NCBI GenBank assembly: GCA_964392325.1 | Contig: CAYMPJ010000001.1 | Location: 62,001 to 126,000 of the forward strand | Direction: 5' to 3' | Origin: CALLPQ01 sp964392325 | Lineage (GTDB): Bacteria; Pseudomonadota; Alphaproteobacteria; Caulobacterales; Parvularculaceae | DNA length: 64,000 bases | Part shown: positions 9,310 through 17,795 of the stretch, piece after piece | Numbering within the stretch: position 1 is the first letter of the stretch | How the letters are laid out: every line of letters starts with the position of its first letter | Translations under genes and position numbers: made by a program | Notes under the pieces: generated by a model | What the model was told of the DNA's origin: nothing | What the model saw: the letters and a program-made list of their open reading frames with translations, nothing else | Database searches by the model: none

Positions 9310-10419
9310 ATGGGCAATGCACTCTCTTTTTCCCGAAGATTGCGGAGAACGCCTTTCTCCAACAGGGTCGAAGCCAATGGCGTTAAATCATATACCATTT
9401 ATAACCATATGCTTTTACCAACAGTGTTTGACACGGTAGAAGCAGATTATCATCACCTCAAAAAACATGTTCAGGTGTGGGATGTCGCCGTTGAGCGGCA
9501 AGTAGAAATTGTCGGCCCAGATGCGGCCAGACTTGTCCAATTGATGACACCGCGCAATCTGGAAAAAATGAAAAACGATCAATGCTTTTACGTCCCGGTC
9601 GTCGATGCTGAGGGCGGGATAGTCAATGATCCCATTGCTATCAAGTTAGAGGATGAACACTATTGGCTCTCTATTGCCGATTCCGATCTTCTCTTATTTG
9701 CAACCGGCCTTGCCACCGGCTTTGGCCTGAATGTCAAGGTGAGCGAGCCTGATGTTTCTCCTTTGGCCGTACAAGGACCAAAAGCAGAAACCCTTATGAA
9801 GCGCGTTTTCGGGGATAGTGTTTGTGACATCCGGTTTTTTCGCCATGCCCGTCTTGCATTTCAGGACACCAGTTTCATCGTCGCGCGTTCTGGCTGGTCA
9901 AAACAGGGCGGCTTTGAAATTTATCTTGATAATCCAAGCTATGGCGAACCATTATGGGATAGCCTATTTGAGGCCAGTGAAGATTTAAACGTGAGAGCAG
10001 GATGCCCGAACGCAATCGAGCGCATTGAGGGCGGGCTTTTATCCTATGGCAATGATATGACCCGCGAAAACACCCCTTATGAATGCGGGCTGGAGAAATT
10101 TTGCTCACCGGAAGGTTTAAAAAAATGCATCGCCAGTGATGCCCTTGCCCACGAAGCAGAACATGGCCCCAAGCGACAATTACGGGGGCTACTGATTGAT
10201 GGTATCGCGGTGCCCGCATGTATTGACCCGTGGCAAGTCACTTGCGAAAAAGGAGATCCCATTGGTCAGGTCACGTCAGCTGCCTGGTCGCCGGATTTAA
10301 AATCAAACATTGCTATTGCCATGATTGATCGCCCCTTTTGGGATACAAATACCCATGTGACAGTAAAAACACCCGATGGCATACGCGGCGCAAGCGTAAC
10401 CCCCTTGCCCTTTATATAA
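9310..10419 (+). CDS. dmdA: dimethylsulfoniopropionate demethylase DmdA
   Basis: DmdA is a tetrahydrofolate-dependent enzyme that removes one methyl group from DMSP, giving 3-methylmercaptopropionate and 5-methyl-THF. The protein belongs to the glycine-cleavage T-protein fold, but its sequence follows SAR11-type DmdA as I remember it: SRRLRRTPFSNRVE at the N-terminus, SYTIYNHMLLPT (28-39), VQVWDVAVERQVEI (54-67), IVNDP (104-108), SGWSKQGGFEIY (194-205), CPNAIERIEGGLLSYGND, and the terminal LPFI. The length, 369 residues, fits the family. The start chosen is ATG 9310 with AAGGA 8 nt upstream; a longer in-frame version would begin in an Asn/Lys repeat inside the transporter end. It is transcribed with the BCCT gene. 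Confidence 0.93.
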   Translation: MGNALSFSRRLRRTPFSNRVEANGVKSYTIYNHMLLPTVFDTVEADYHHLKKHVQVWDVAVERQVEIVGPDAARLVQLMTPRNLEKMKNDQCFYVPVVDAEGGIVNDPIAIKLEDEHYWLSIADSDLLLFATGLATGFGLNVKVSEPDVSPLAVQGPKAETLMKRVFGDSVCDIRFFRHARLAFQDTSFIVARSGWSKQGGFEIYLDNPSYGEPLWDSLFEASEDLNVRAGCPNAIERIEGGLLSYGNDMTRENTPYECGLEKFCSPEGLKKCIASDALAHEAEHGPKRQLRGLLIDGIAVPACIDPWQVTCEKGDPIGQVTSAAWSPDLKSNIAIAMIDRPFWDTNTHVTVKTPDGIRGASVTPLPFI

Positions 10420-10447
10420 GAGCAACTCGATTAACGGCTTTAAAGCT

Positions 10448-11539
10448 TTAGGGTGTCAGGACGATTTTTCCGATAAAATCTTTAGCAAGGAATTTTTCCT
10501 GCGCTGCATGAATTTGTGACAACTTATAACTTGCGGCTATGATCGGCTTTATGCGGCGCTCTTTGATATAGCCGATTAAATTATGAAACACTTTGTCAGA
10601 TTGCGCGGTTGAGCCATAAAAACTCAAATCTTTCAAATAGAAACTGCGAAGATCAAAATTGACAATCGGACCTGCGATTGCACCAGAAACTGTATAACGC
10701 CCCCCGCGCGACAAAAGATCTGCGTAGAGCTGAAAATTTTCGCCGCCAACCAGATCAATGATCACTGAAAAAGCATCACTCCCGCACACATCCAGCAAAT
10801 CGTCCTGACGACCGATCAGCGCATCTGCATTCAGCACCTTCATAGCCTCCAGTTTTGACCGCGAACCAACAGCACTCACATGAGCGCCGCGTAATTTAGC
10901 CAGTTGCACCGCTGCCGAACCAACACCGCCCGAAGCACCAGTTACCAAAACCCGGTCTCCAGCCATAACCCCCGCCCGCTCCAACATTCCTTCAGCCGTA
11001 CTAAAAGCACACGGAATTGCCCCGAGTTCTATGGGGCTTAAATCACTATCAACTGTAAAACTCTCTGCTGCTGGAACGCTGACATATTCCGCAAACCCGC
11101 CATCACATTCCGATCCAAGACAATAACACTCATAGGGGCGATAATTGACCGGCGACAACATAATAGATCGCACAAGGACTTTATTCCCCAATCTCTCTGC
11201 GGGAACATCCTTACCAAGGGCGACAATCTCGCCGTAACAATCTATTCCCTGAATTCGAGGAAAAACCAGAGCCTCGCCGTTCCAGGCGGCATCCGCGCCC
11301 ACCCTCGACATATCAGCATCATCATTGCCGCTAGCATTTGTGCTGGTTTCCACCGTTTTTGAATACCAGCCAATGCGCGTATTAATATCTGTATTATTTA
11401 CTCCGGCGGCTTCCATTTTGACCAGCACGCCATCATCGCTAATTTCAGGCATTGGTAAATCAGTGCGATACTCGAGCTTATCCAGACCGCCATGCCCGGT
11501 TAAAAGAACACCGGACATTGTCTTGGGAAGTTTACGCAT
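10448..11539 (-). CDS. MDR-superfamily NAD(P)H oxidoreductase in the DMSP locus
   Basis: This is a 363-residue quinone-oxidoreductase/alcohol-dehydrogenase-like protein. The catalytic GroES-like half contains GVNNTDINTRIGWY, and the Rossmann half contains VTGASGGVGSAAVQLAK. The four-cysteine structural zinc lobe of classical alcohol dehydrogenases is not apparent. It is the last gene of the - strand run behind the acyl-CoA ligase. Acryloyl-CoA reductase AcuI is also an MDR protein, but AcuI has the YhdH-type sequence, which this is not. A reductive step on an acrylate or methylthio-acyl intermediate is possible but unproven. The ATG at 11539 has GGAGG at good spacing. Confidence 0.82.
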   Translation of the reverse strand: MRKLPKTMSGVLLTGHGGLDKLEYRTDLPMPEISDDGVLVKMEAAGVNNTDINTRIGWYSKTVETSTNASGNDDADMSRVGADAAWNGEALVFPRIQGIDCYGEIVALGKDVPAERLGNKVLVRSIMLSPVNYRPYECYCLGSECDGGFAEYVSVPAAESFTVDSDLSPIELGAIPCAFSTAEGMLERAGVMAGDRVLVTGASGGVGSAAVQLAKLRGAHVSAVGSRSKLEAMKVLNADALIGRQDDLLDVCGSDAFSVIIDLVGGENFQLYADLLSRGGRYTVSGAIAGPIVNFDLRSFYLKDLSFYGSTAQSDKVFHNLIGYIKERRIKPIIAASYKLSQIHAAQEKFLAKDFIGKIVLTP

Positions 11540-11579
11540 CAATAGAGCCTCCGTTTAATTCTCTTTTTTCAAAATCAAA

Positions 11580-13214
11580 TCACGAAGCTGCTAACTGATT
11601 GGCTTTTTCACGCAGAATTTTCTTTTGAATTTTTCCCGTTGCGGTTTTTGGCAAAGATCCAAAGACAATTTTTTTAGGTCTTTTAAAGCCCGCCATATTC
11701 GATTTACAAAACCCGATGAGCTCATCCTCGCTAGCCTCGACGTCCGGTTTTAATTCAACAAAGGCGCAGGGCACCTCGCCCCATTTTTCATCGGGCATTG
11801 CAACCACTGCCGCCTCGCCAACGCCTTCATGTTTATAGAGCACATTTTCTATTTCTACCGAGGAAATATTTTCACCGCCAGAGATGATGATATCTTTCGC
11901 TCGGTCTTTTAATTGAATATATCCATCAGGATAGATCACCCCCAGATCACCGCTTACAAAATACCCCGATGAAAAAGCGTCATGGCTTGCCTGATCATCT
12001 TTCAAATAGCCCTTCATCACCGTATTGCCGCGAATGACAATTTCTCCCAGGCTCTCCCCGTCATGGGGCACGCTCCTGCCCTCGCTATCGATCACATCAA
12101 CAAGCTCGGTCATCGCAAAACGCACCCCCTGACGCGCTTTCAATCCAGCTTGCTCGGCAATAGATTTTTGCTGCCAATCATCTTGGGGGGCTGATTGCAA
12201 AATATGCCCATAAGTTTCCGTTAATCCGTAGACATGCATAACATTGAAATTAAACGCATCCATGGCTTCCAGAACCTTCGCTGGCGGCGGCGCACCAGCC
12301 GTCATCACTTCTATTGTGCGCTCAAAGGTTTTTTGGTCTTCTTTGGGAGCATTTGCCATCATATTAAGCACGATGGGCGCGCCGCCAAAATGGGTGATTT
12401 GATAGTCTTCCAGCATATCAAATACCAGTTTTGCGCTAAAGGCGCGCAAGCACACAATGGTGCCGGCCATTAAGGTCATTGTCCATGCATGTCCCCAGCC
12501 ATTACAATGAAACATCGGCACGCAATAAAGATAGCGCGGATGCGGCGTCAATCCCCAAGATGGAACGGTTCCCATACTCATCAAATAGGATCCGCGATGG
12601 TGATAGACCACTCCTTTTGGCCTGCCGGTGGTGCCGGAGGTATAATTCAAAGATAGAGCCTGCCACTCATCTTCAAGGGGGGGCGGTAAATAATCGGGAT
12701 CACCCTGCTCGATAATTTCTGAATAGAGCGAATAGGGAAGGTCTGGAAAATCCGGCTTTGATAAAGCCGACGGATCATCAATGATGATAATTTCCGGATT
12801 GCCTTTCGCCTGATCCAAGGCCTCATGGGCAACGGGCCATAATTCGCGATCCACGACCAAGAGGCGCGTTTGCGCATGATCAATAATATAGGCAATGGTC
12901 TGCGCATCGAGACGCGTATTTATGGTATTTAAAACAGCCCCCCCAAGCGGGACAGCAAAATGGGCTTCAAACATTTCCGGCGTATTAAAAGCGAGCAAGG
13001 AAACTGTATCGTTTTTGCCAATGCCCTGTTTTGTTAAATAGGATGCAAAGCGCCGGCACCGCTCCCTGACATCGCGCCAAGTAAAATTGATCTCACCATA
13101 GATGACCGCGCTGCGATCCGGATAAAGATCGGCGGTGCGCTCCAAAAACGAGAGAGGAGTAAGCGGCACATAATTTGCGCTATTTTTCGGCATTTGATCA
13201 TAAGCTATTGGCAT
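11580..13214 (-). CDS. AMP-binding acyl-CoA synthetase
   Basis: This 544-residue adenylate-forming ligase activates a carboxylic acid with ATP and CoA. The P-loop-like YTSGTTGRPKG is at residues 191-201, the adenylate-binding GLTETYG is in the middle, GDLG and the hinge lysine region follow, and the C-terminal PKTATGKIQKKILR carries the catalytic lysine. It resembles plant AAE1/medium-chain fatty acyl-CoA ligases rather than the described Roseobacter DmdB type. Given its place, plausible substrates are methylmercaptopropionate (DmdB role), acrylate, 3-hydroxypropionate or propionate. The next upstream gene is the beta-oxidation protein, 22 nt away. Confidence 0.9.
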   Translation of the reverse strand: MPIAYDQMPKNSANYVPLTPLSFLERTADLYPDRSAVIYGEINFTWRDVRERCRRFASYLTKQGIGKNDTVSLLAFNTPEMFEAHFAVPLGGAVLNTINTRLDAQTIAYIIDHAQTRLLVVDRELWPVAHEALDQAKGNPEIIIIDDPSALSKPDFPDLPYSLYSEIIEQGDPDYLPPPLEDEWQALSLNYTSGTTGRPKGVVYHHRGSYLMSMGTVPSWGLTPHPRYLYCVPMFHCNGWGHAWTMTLMAGTIVCLRAFSAKLVFDMLEDYQITHFGGAPIVLNMMANAPKEDQKTFERTIEVMTAGAPPPAKVLEAMDAFNFNVMHVYGLTETYGHILQSAPQDDWQQKSIAEQAGLKARQGVRFAMTELVDVIDSEGRSVPHDGESLGEIVIRGNTVMKGYLKDDQASHDAFSSGYFVSGDLGVIYPDGYIQLKDRAKDIIISGGENISSVEIENVLYKHEGVGEAAVVAMPDEKWGEVPCAFVELKPDVEASEDELIGFCKSNMAGFKRPKKIVFGSLPKTATGKIQKKILREKANQLAAS

Positions 13215-13236
13215 TTTAATTTCTTATGGCCTTTCC

Positions 13237-15522
13237 CTAATCCAGCAAAGAAACAATACGCAACTGGGTTTGCGGTGTTTTGACAAGTGTTAGAAACGCG
13301 CGGCGCTCTGCATCGTATAAATCCTGCTCGCTGTGCATCGTACCCGGATCAATATCGCCGCCAGTGAGTATGCGCGCTAGCTCTGTCGAGACCGTCACAT
13401 CATGGGGCATTAATACACCCTTTTCCACCATCCCGTGACACCACTCGATCATAGCATTAAACACATCGCGCCCGGGCATTGGCAAATCGGGGCGATGAAA
13501 CGGGCGCTGTTCATGGTCGCTCTTGATCGCCGTCAGGGCTTCACTCAATAATCTATCGCGATTATTGACATACCGGTCATTGCTTCGCAGCATCGCCATA
13601 TTTTTGGCAATCACTGGTGAGCTTGCCGTTTTTCCATAGCCGATGGTTTTGAAAACTTCCCAGCTCGCTGCAGAGATATCCTCTTCAAGATTAAGGTGCT
13701 CGACCCAGCGGTGAAGCATTTCTTTTACCCCGCCCCCGCTCGGAATAACCCCGACCCCGGTCTCAACCAGCCCCATATTGGAATTTGCATGGCAAATCAC
13801 TTGCTTGCCATGGAGCACCACCTCAAAACCGCCGCCCAAGGATAAACCCACCGGAGCAACAATAACCGGAAAAGTCGCGCGTGCCATTTTATGAACTGTT
13901 TGCTGGAAATCATTAAGAAAGGCATCAAGCCCCCCCCAATCTTCTTTCTCGAAAAAAGCACGCACCGCGCGCAAATTCACCCCGCAGGAAAAATGCTGCG
14001 CATCATTATGGACAATGAGCCCGCGCATATTTTTTTCACTCACCCTATCAATGGCATTATCAAGCATCGCCATGGAGTCTGCGCCCAATGCATTTGCTTT
14101 GGAATGGAATTCAACCAGAGCGATGCCGTCTATATCGTACCAGCTGGCATCTTCATTTGATTGCGCTGCGCTCAAACTCTTGCGCTGATCATTAAAGCGC
14201 ATCGTACCTTCGCTGCGTTTTAAGGGTTTATAATCACCCGCATAAGTCAGCACACATAAAGCGCCATTTTGTATGGTGTAAAATGTTTTTCCCGCGGCGC
14301 GGCGCAGATAGGCCGGTACCTCACTTTGTTCTTTTTCGAGGCGCTCGATAAAATAGTCTGTACCAATCTCATCGATTATCTCGAAGGGACCTTTTATCCA
14401 GTTATAGCCCATTTTCATTGCATCATCGATGGCGGCGGGATCATCGCCCACCTCGGGCACAAGCGAGGCCGCATAAGAGAGCACTTTCGACATAACCGCC
14501 CACGCATACGCCCCGTAGCGGCTATCATCATCGAGAATATGACGAATGCCGTCAAATTCCGCCCTTTGCGCAATTTCGATTGCAGGCGCGGACAAGGGTT
14601 GATAAGTCCCGCTGGTCAAATCCATAACCTGCTTTTCGCCCTCATGGGTTCGGTAAAAACCCGCCCCTGCTTTCTGACCCCGTAAACCGTCTTCTATCAT
14701 CCGGGTCATAAGCGGGATTTTATCGCCCTCAAGATGAAAGGCATCTGCGGGCGGTAATATCGAGACAAGACTTTGAGCCACATCGCTCATCAAATCTATG
14801 CCGATTAAATCATAAAGACCAAACACGCCGGTTTTTGGAATACCCATGGGACGACCAAAAATAGCATCAGCTTCTTGCGGTGCTAAATTCATTTTAAATG
14901 CCGTATGCAGAGCGGTTTGAATTGCATAACAACCGACCCGGTTACCAAGAAAGCCCGGCGTATCGAGACAAGGCACCACGCCCTTGCCCAATTGCTCGTC
15001 ACAAAAGCGATGCAACAAATTCATTATTTCCCGGTCAGTATCCTCGCCGCTTACCAGTTCCAGTAAGGGCATAAAACGAACCGGATTAAAAAAATGGGTA
15101 ATCGCAAATCGCTTGCGAAAAGCCAAATCCATATCCTCTACAAGAAACTTGATCGGGATTGTCGAGGTGTTGGAGGTAATGATTGCATCAGGCTTACACA
15201 CGCTTTCAAGGCGTTTATATAAATCCTTTTTAAGATCGAGGCGCTCTAAAATCGCTTCCGCAATCCAGTCACACTGTGCAAGCTTGTCAAAATCATCGCG
15301 TATATTGCCAACAGTAATTTTTGCTTTCGCATCATCACTAATTAATCCCGGCGCAGCCGGATTTGATATGCGATCAAGGCCTTTTTGCGCCAGCGCATTG
15401 GGGTTGTCTCCCTCGATGGCCAAATCAATCAACAAAACTTCAATGCCGGCATTGGCGACTTGTCCGGCGATGCCTGCGCCCATTGTACCAGCACCAATAA
15501 CGGCTACTTGTTTAAATGACAT
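13237..15522 (-). CDS. 3-hydroxyacyl-CoA dehydrogenase / enoyl-CoA hydratase, bifunctional
   Basis: This is a 761-residue beta-oxidation enzyme with the dehydrogenase first and the hydratase last, as in Bacillus FadN/YusL and opposite to FadB. The NAD site GAGTMGAG is at residues 10-17. The dehydrogenase active site appears as THFFNPVRFMPLLELV, and the crotonase oxyanion region as SLGGGFEVVLHG followed by MGLVETGVGVIPSGGG. In this locus it could hydrate acryloyl-CoA or methylthioacryloyl-CoA and oxidise the hydroxyacyl product; that is inference. The chosen ATG at 15522 has AAGGG upstream. A GTG at 15534 overlapping the hydrolase stop is also possible, and either implies coupling. Confidence 0.88.
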   Translation of the reverse strand: MSFKQVAVIGAGTMGAGIAGQVANAGIEVLLIDLAIEGDNPNALAQKGLDRISNPAAPGLISDDAKAKITVGNIRDDFDKLAQCDWIAEAILERLDLKKDLYKRLESVCKPDAIITSNTSTIPIKFLVEDMDLAFRKRFAITHFFNPVRFMPLLELVSGEDTDREIMNLLHRFCDEQLGKGVVPCLDTPGFLGNRVGCYAIQTALHTAFKMNLAPQEADAIFGRPMGIPKTGVFGLYDLIGIDLMSDVAQSLVSILPPADAFHLEGDKIPLMTRMIEDGLRGQKAGAGFYRTHEGEKQVMDLTSGTYQPLSAPAIEIAQRAEFDGIRHILDDDSRYGAYAWAVMSKVLSYAASLVPEVGDDPAAIDDAMKMGYNWIKGPFEIIDEIGTDYFIERLEKEQSEVPAYLRRAAGKTFYTIQNGALCVLTYAGDYKPLKRSEGTMRFNDQRKSLSAAQSNEDASWYDIDGIALVEFHSKANALGADSMAMLDNAIDRVSEKNMRGLIVHNDAQHFSCGVNLRAVRAFFEKEDWGGLDAFLNDFQQTVHKMARATFPVIVAPVGLSLGGGFEVVLHGKQVICHANSNMGLVETGVGVIPSGGGVKEMLHRWVEHLNLEEDISAASWEVFKTIGYGKTASSPVIAKNMAMLRSNDRYVNNRDRLLSEALTAIKSDHEQRPFHRPDLPMPGRDVFNAMIEWCHGMVEKGVLMPHDVTVSTELARILTGGDIDPGTMHSEQDLYDAERRAFLTLVKTPQTQLRIVSLLD

Positions 15523-15530
15523 TGATCGGT

Positions 15531-16328
15531 TCACCCTTTAGTTTCATGTGATTGAATAAAATCAGCCATCGCTGACAAGGTTTGCTTTGGTGCCTCAAGG
15601 GGGAGCATATGGCCATAATTTTCAACAATCACGGTCTTGGCTTTTAAAGAGCTTGCCAACGCTTTTCCGGCTTTGAGCGGGGTCATTTTATCTTCGCTGG
15701 CAAGAATACAAAGCGCGGGAATATCAAGACCCTCGGTAATATCTCCGCCGGCATTATAATCCGCACACGCCTGTAAATCGACTGCCAGCGGATTGCGCGA
15801 CATGATCGAGCGGCTAATCGCGATTGGCTGCATCCCGGGAACTGCGCTCTGGCCCATATGGGCACCGGGGCCAAAGCCCCAATTACACATCATCTGCGCG
15901 GCCTTATCGCTCGATTTAAGAGCGGTATCAATCAAAGCCTGATTAACGGGAATGGCCGCCGCGCTTGCGATTACTGTCAAAGATTTAACGGTGCCGGGAG
16001 CAATGCGGGCAAGTTCAAAAGCGCTTAAGCTTCCTTGTGAATGCCCCGCAAGATGGGCCTTTTTCACGCCAACTTCTTCGAGCAAATCGCGCAGCCAAGG
16101 GCCGGTTTCCTCAATCGATTTTAGCGCCTCACCCCCCGACAGGGAGTGTCCCGGAAAATCAGGGGCCAGAACACTAAAGCCATGATAGGCAAACCAGCGG
16201 GTTTGTTCTGCGAAGGTACGATGATCGCCGCCGCTACCGTGAAGAAACAAAACCGTTGGCAGCGCAGGATCAAACGCTTTACCACCGGTAGAGATATGGA
16301 CTTTATTCGTATTCAAAGTAATTTCCAT
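15531..16328 (-). CDS. alpha/beta hydrolase
   Basis: This is a 265-residue alpha/beta-hydrolase. The oxyanion motif LFLHGSGGDHRTF lies near residues 28-40. The nucleophile elbow GHSQGS contains the catalytic Ser, the acid is probably the Asp in ASEDKMTPL, and the His is in ENYGHMLPLE. Its ATG overlaps the stop codon of the upstream metY-like gene by one base (TAATG), which shows tight coupling. The natural ester or thioester is unknown; a thioesterase or a C-C hydrolase step on a DMSP-derived acyl compound would fit the neighbours but is not shown by the sequence. Confidence 0.88.
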   Translation of the reverse strand: MEITLNTNKVHISTGGKAFDPALPTVLFLHGSGGDHRTFAEQTRWFAYHGFSVLAPDFPGHSLSGGEALKSIEETGPWLRDLLEEVGVKKAHLAGHSQGSLSAFELARIAPGTVKSLTVIASAAAIPVNQALIDTALKSSDKAAQMMCNWGFGPGAHMGQSAVPGMQPIAISRSIMSRNPLAVDLQACADYNAGGDITEGLDIPALCILASEDKMTPLKAGKALASSLKAKTVIVENYGHMLPLEAPKQTLSAMADFIQSHETKG

Positions 16329-17620
16329 TATCGCGCCACCCTGCTCGCCGCTTTAATCCCCTTGGCAAAATCGGACTTAATATCGTCCAGATCCTCCAGC
16401 CCGATGGAGACACGGATCATGTCTTCTGTAATTTGCGCTGCGGCCAATGCCTCTTTATCAAGACGGAAATGGGTGGTGCTTCCCGGATGCAATACCAGTG
16501 TGCGACTATCGCCAACATTGGCCAGGTGGGTTGCAATCTGGACATTTTGAATAAATGCAACGCCGCCTTCGCGCCCTCCCTCAACACCAAAACAAACCAT
16601 CGCTCCGGCACCCTTGGGAAACAACTCTCCCACAAAATCTTCTGCATCAAGTTCGGGATGGCGCACCCATTTGACATTTTCCTGTCCAAGGAGCCAGTCG
16701 CGAAGCCCTCTTGCATTGCGCACATGTTTTTCCATGCGCAGCTCCAAAGTCTCGACACCTTGTAATATCAAAAACGCATTTTGCGGCGAGAGAGCAGCCC
16801 CCAGATCACACATGGACTCAGCGCGCACCTTCATAATAAAGGCTGCCGGTCCATATTCCTCCCAAAAGCGCAACCCATGATAAGGCGCATAAGGCTCGGT
16901 CAATTCAGGAAAACGCCCGCTCGCACCCCAATCAAAATTACCACCATCAATAATCACCCCGCCAATTGCCGTTCCATGACCGCCAATCCATTTGGTGATT
17001 GAGTGCATAATAATATTGGCACCATGATCAAATGGCCTATGGAGCACCGGCGTTGCAAATGTTGCATCCACCACCAATGGAAGCCCGTTCTCATTGGCAA
17101 TTTTTCCGATCATTGGCAGATTGGCAACCTGCATACCGGGATTAGAAATGGATTCGCAAAATACCAATTTGGTATTGGGTTTAATCGCCGCCTTGATCGC
17201 ATCAGGGTCATTGATATGGACAAAATCGCAAGCAATCCCCAAACGCTTTAGCGTGTGGCCAAGCAGGGTTCCGGTTGATCCATATAATTGTTCACTGGCA
17301 ACAATATGATCCCCCGAAGAACAAAGGGTTATAAAAATCGCAAACAAGGCCGACATGCCCGATGCCGTACACACAGCGCCGCTGCCCCCTTCAAGGGCTG
17401 CGAGCCTCTGCTCGAGAACCCCTACCGTTGGGTTGGAAATGCGCGAATAAATATGCCCGCCCTGCTCGAGATTATACATGCTCGCCGCGCGGGAGGCATT
17501 TTCAAATTGATAGGAGGTTGTTTGATAGATCGGCACAGCGCGCGACCCGAAATCACTCTCGGGCTCATATCCGGTGTGAAGCGCGATCGTGGCTGGTTTG
17601 AGATAGGATGATTTGCTCAT
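16328..17620 (-). CDS. metY: O-acetylhomoserine sulfhydrylase, MetY type
   Basis: This 430-residue PLP enzyme of the Cys/Met metabolism family makes homocysteine from O-acetylhomoserine and sulfide; MetY-type enzymes can also use methanethiol to make methionine directly. Visible signs are YSRISNPTVGVLEQRLAALE, the PLP-binding ASGMSALF region and the Schiff-base lysine in HSITKWIGGHG. The length and the insertion after SLGASG-like region (FDWGASGRFPELTEPY) are typical of MetY rather than of cystathionine gamma-lyase. The ATG at 17620 has AGGAAA upstream. Lying between dddP and the hydrolase, it could recapture methanethiol released from the demethylation pathway. Confidence 0.9.
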   Translation of the reverse strand: MSKSSYLKPATIALHTGYEPESDFGSRAVPIYQTTSYQFENASRAASMYNLEQGGHIYSRISNPTVGVLEQRLAALEGGSGAVCTASGMSALFAIFITLCSSGDHIVASEQLYGSTGTLLGHTLKRLGIACDFVHINDPDAIKAAIKPNTKLVFCESISNPGMQVANLPMIGKIANENGLPLVVDATFATPVLHRPFDHGANIIMHSITKWIGGHGTAIGGVIIDGGNFDWGASGRFPELTEPYAPYHGLRFWEEYGPAAFIMKVRAESMCDLGAALSPQNAFLILQGVETLELRMEKHVRNARGLRDWLLGQENVKWVRHPELDAEDFVGELFPKGAGAMVCFGVEGGREGGVAFIQNVQIATHLANVGDSRTLVLHPGSTTHFRLDKEALAAAQITEDMIRVSIGLEDLDDIKSDFAKGIKAASRVAR

Positions 17621-17795
17621 GAAGCGTTTTCCTGACAATGGTGACCTTAGAAGATCATTTGTAAGTGAGCATTCAAGCCGTGTAAACGCTCACCGACACA
17701 CCACGGGAAAAGAAAAACCGCCCATTGCCTCCGCGACAAATAGAGGTGCAAAAGGCCATAAAATTCCATTCGCTGGTGGCTTGATCCCGCTTTTT

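Noticed and set aside
10448..11539. AcuI acryloyl-CoA reductase
   Set aside because: AcuI belongs to the YhdH type with a different N-terminal pattern. This protein is another MDR branch, so only a general call is given.
11580..13214. DmdB methylmercaptopropionate-CoA ligase
   Set aside because: The sequence resembles AAE1-type acyl-CoA ligases more than the Roseobacter DmdB I remember. The role remains possible but is not claimed.
17639..17795. SAM-II or other S-adenosylmethionine riboswitch upstream of metY
   Set aside because: The conserved SAM-II core could not be found; only a 6-bp GTGAGC/GCTCAC stem is present.
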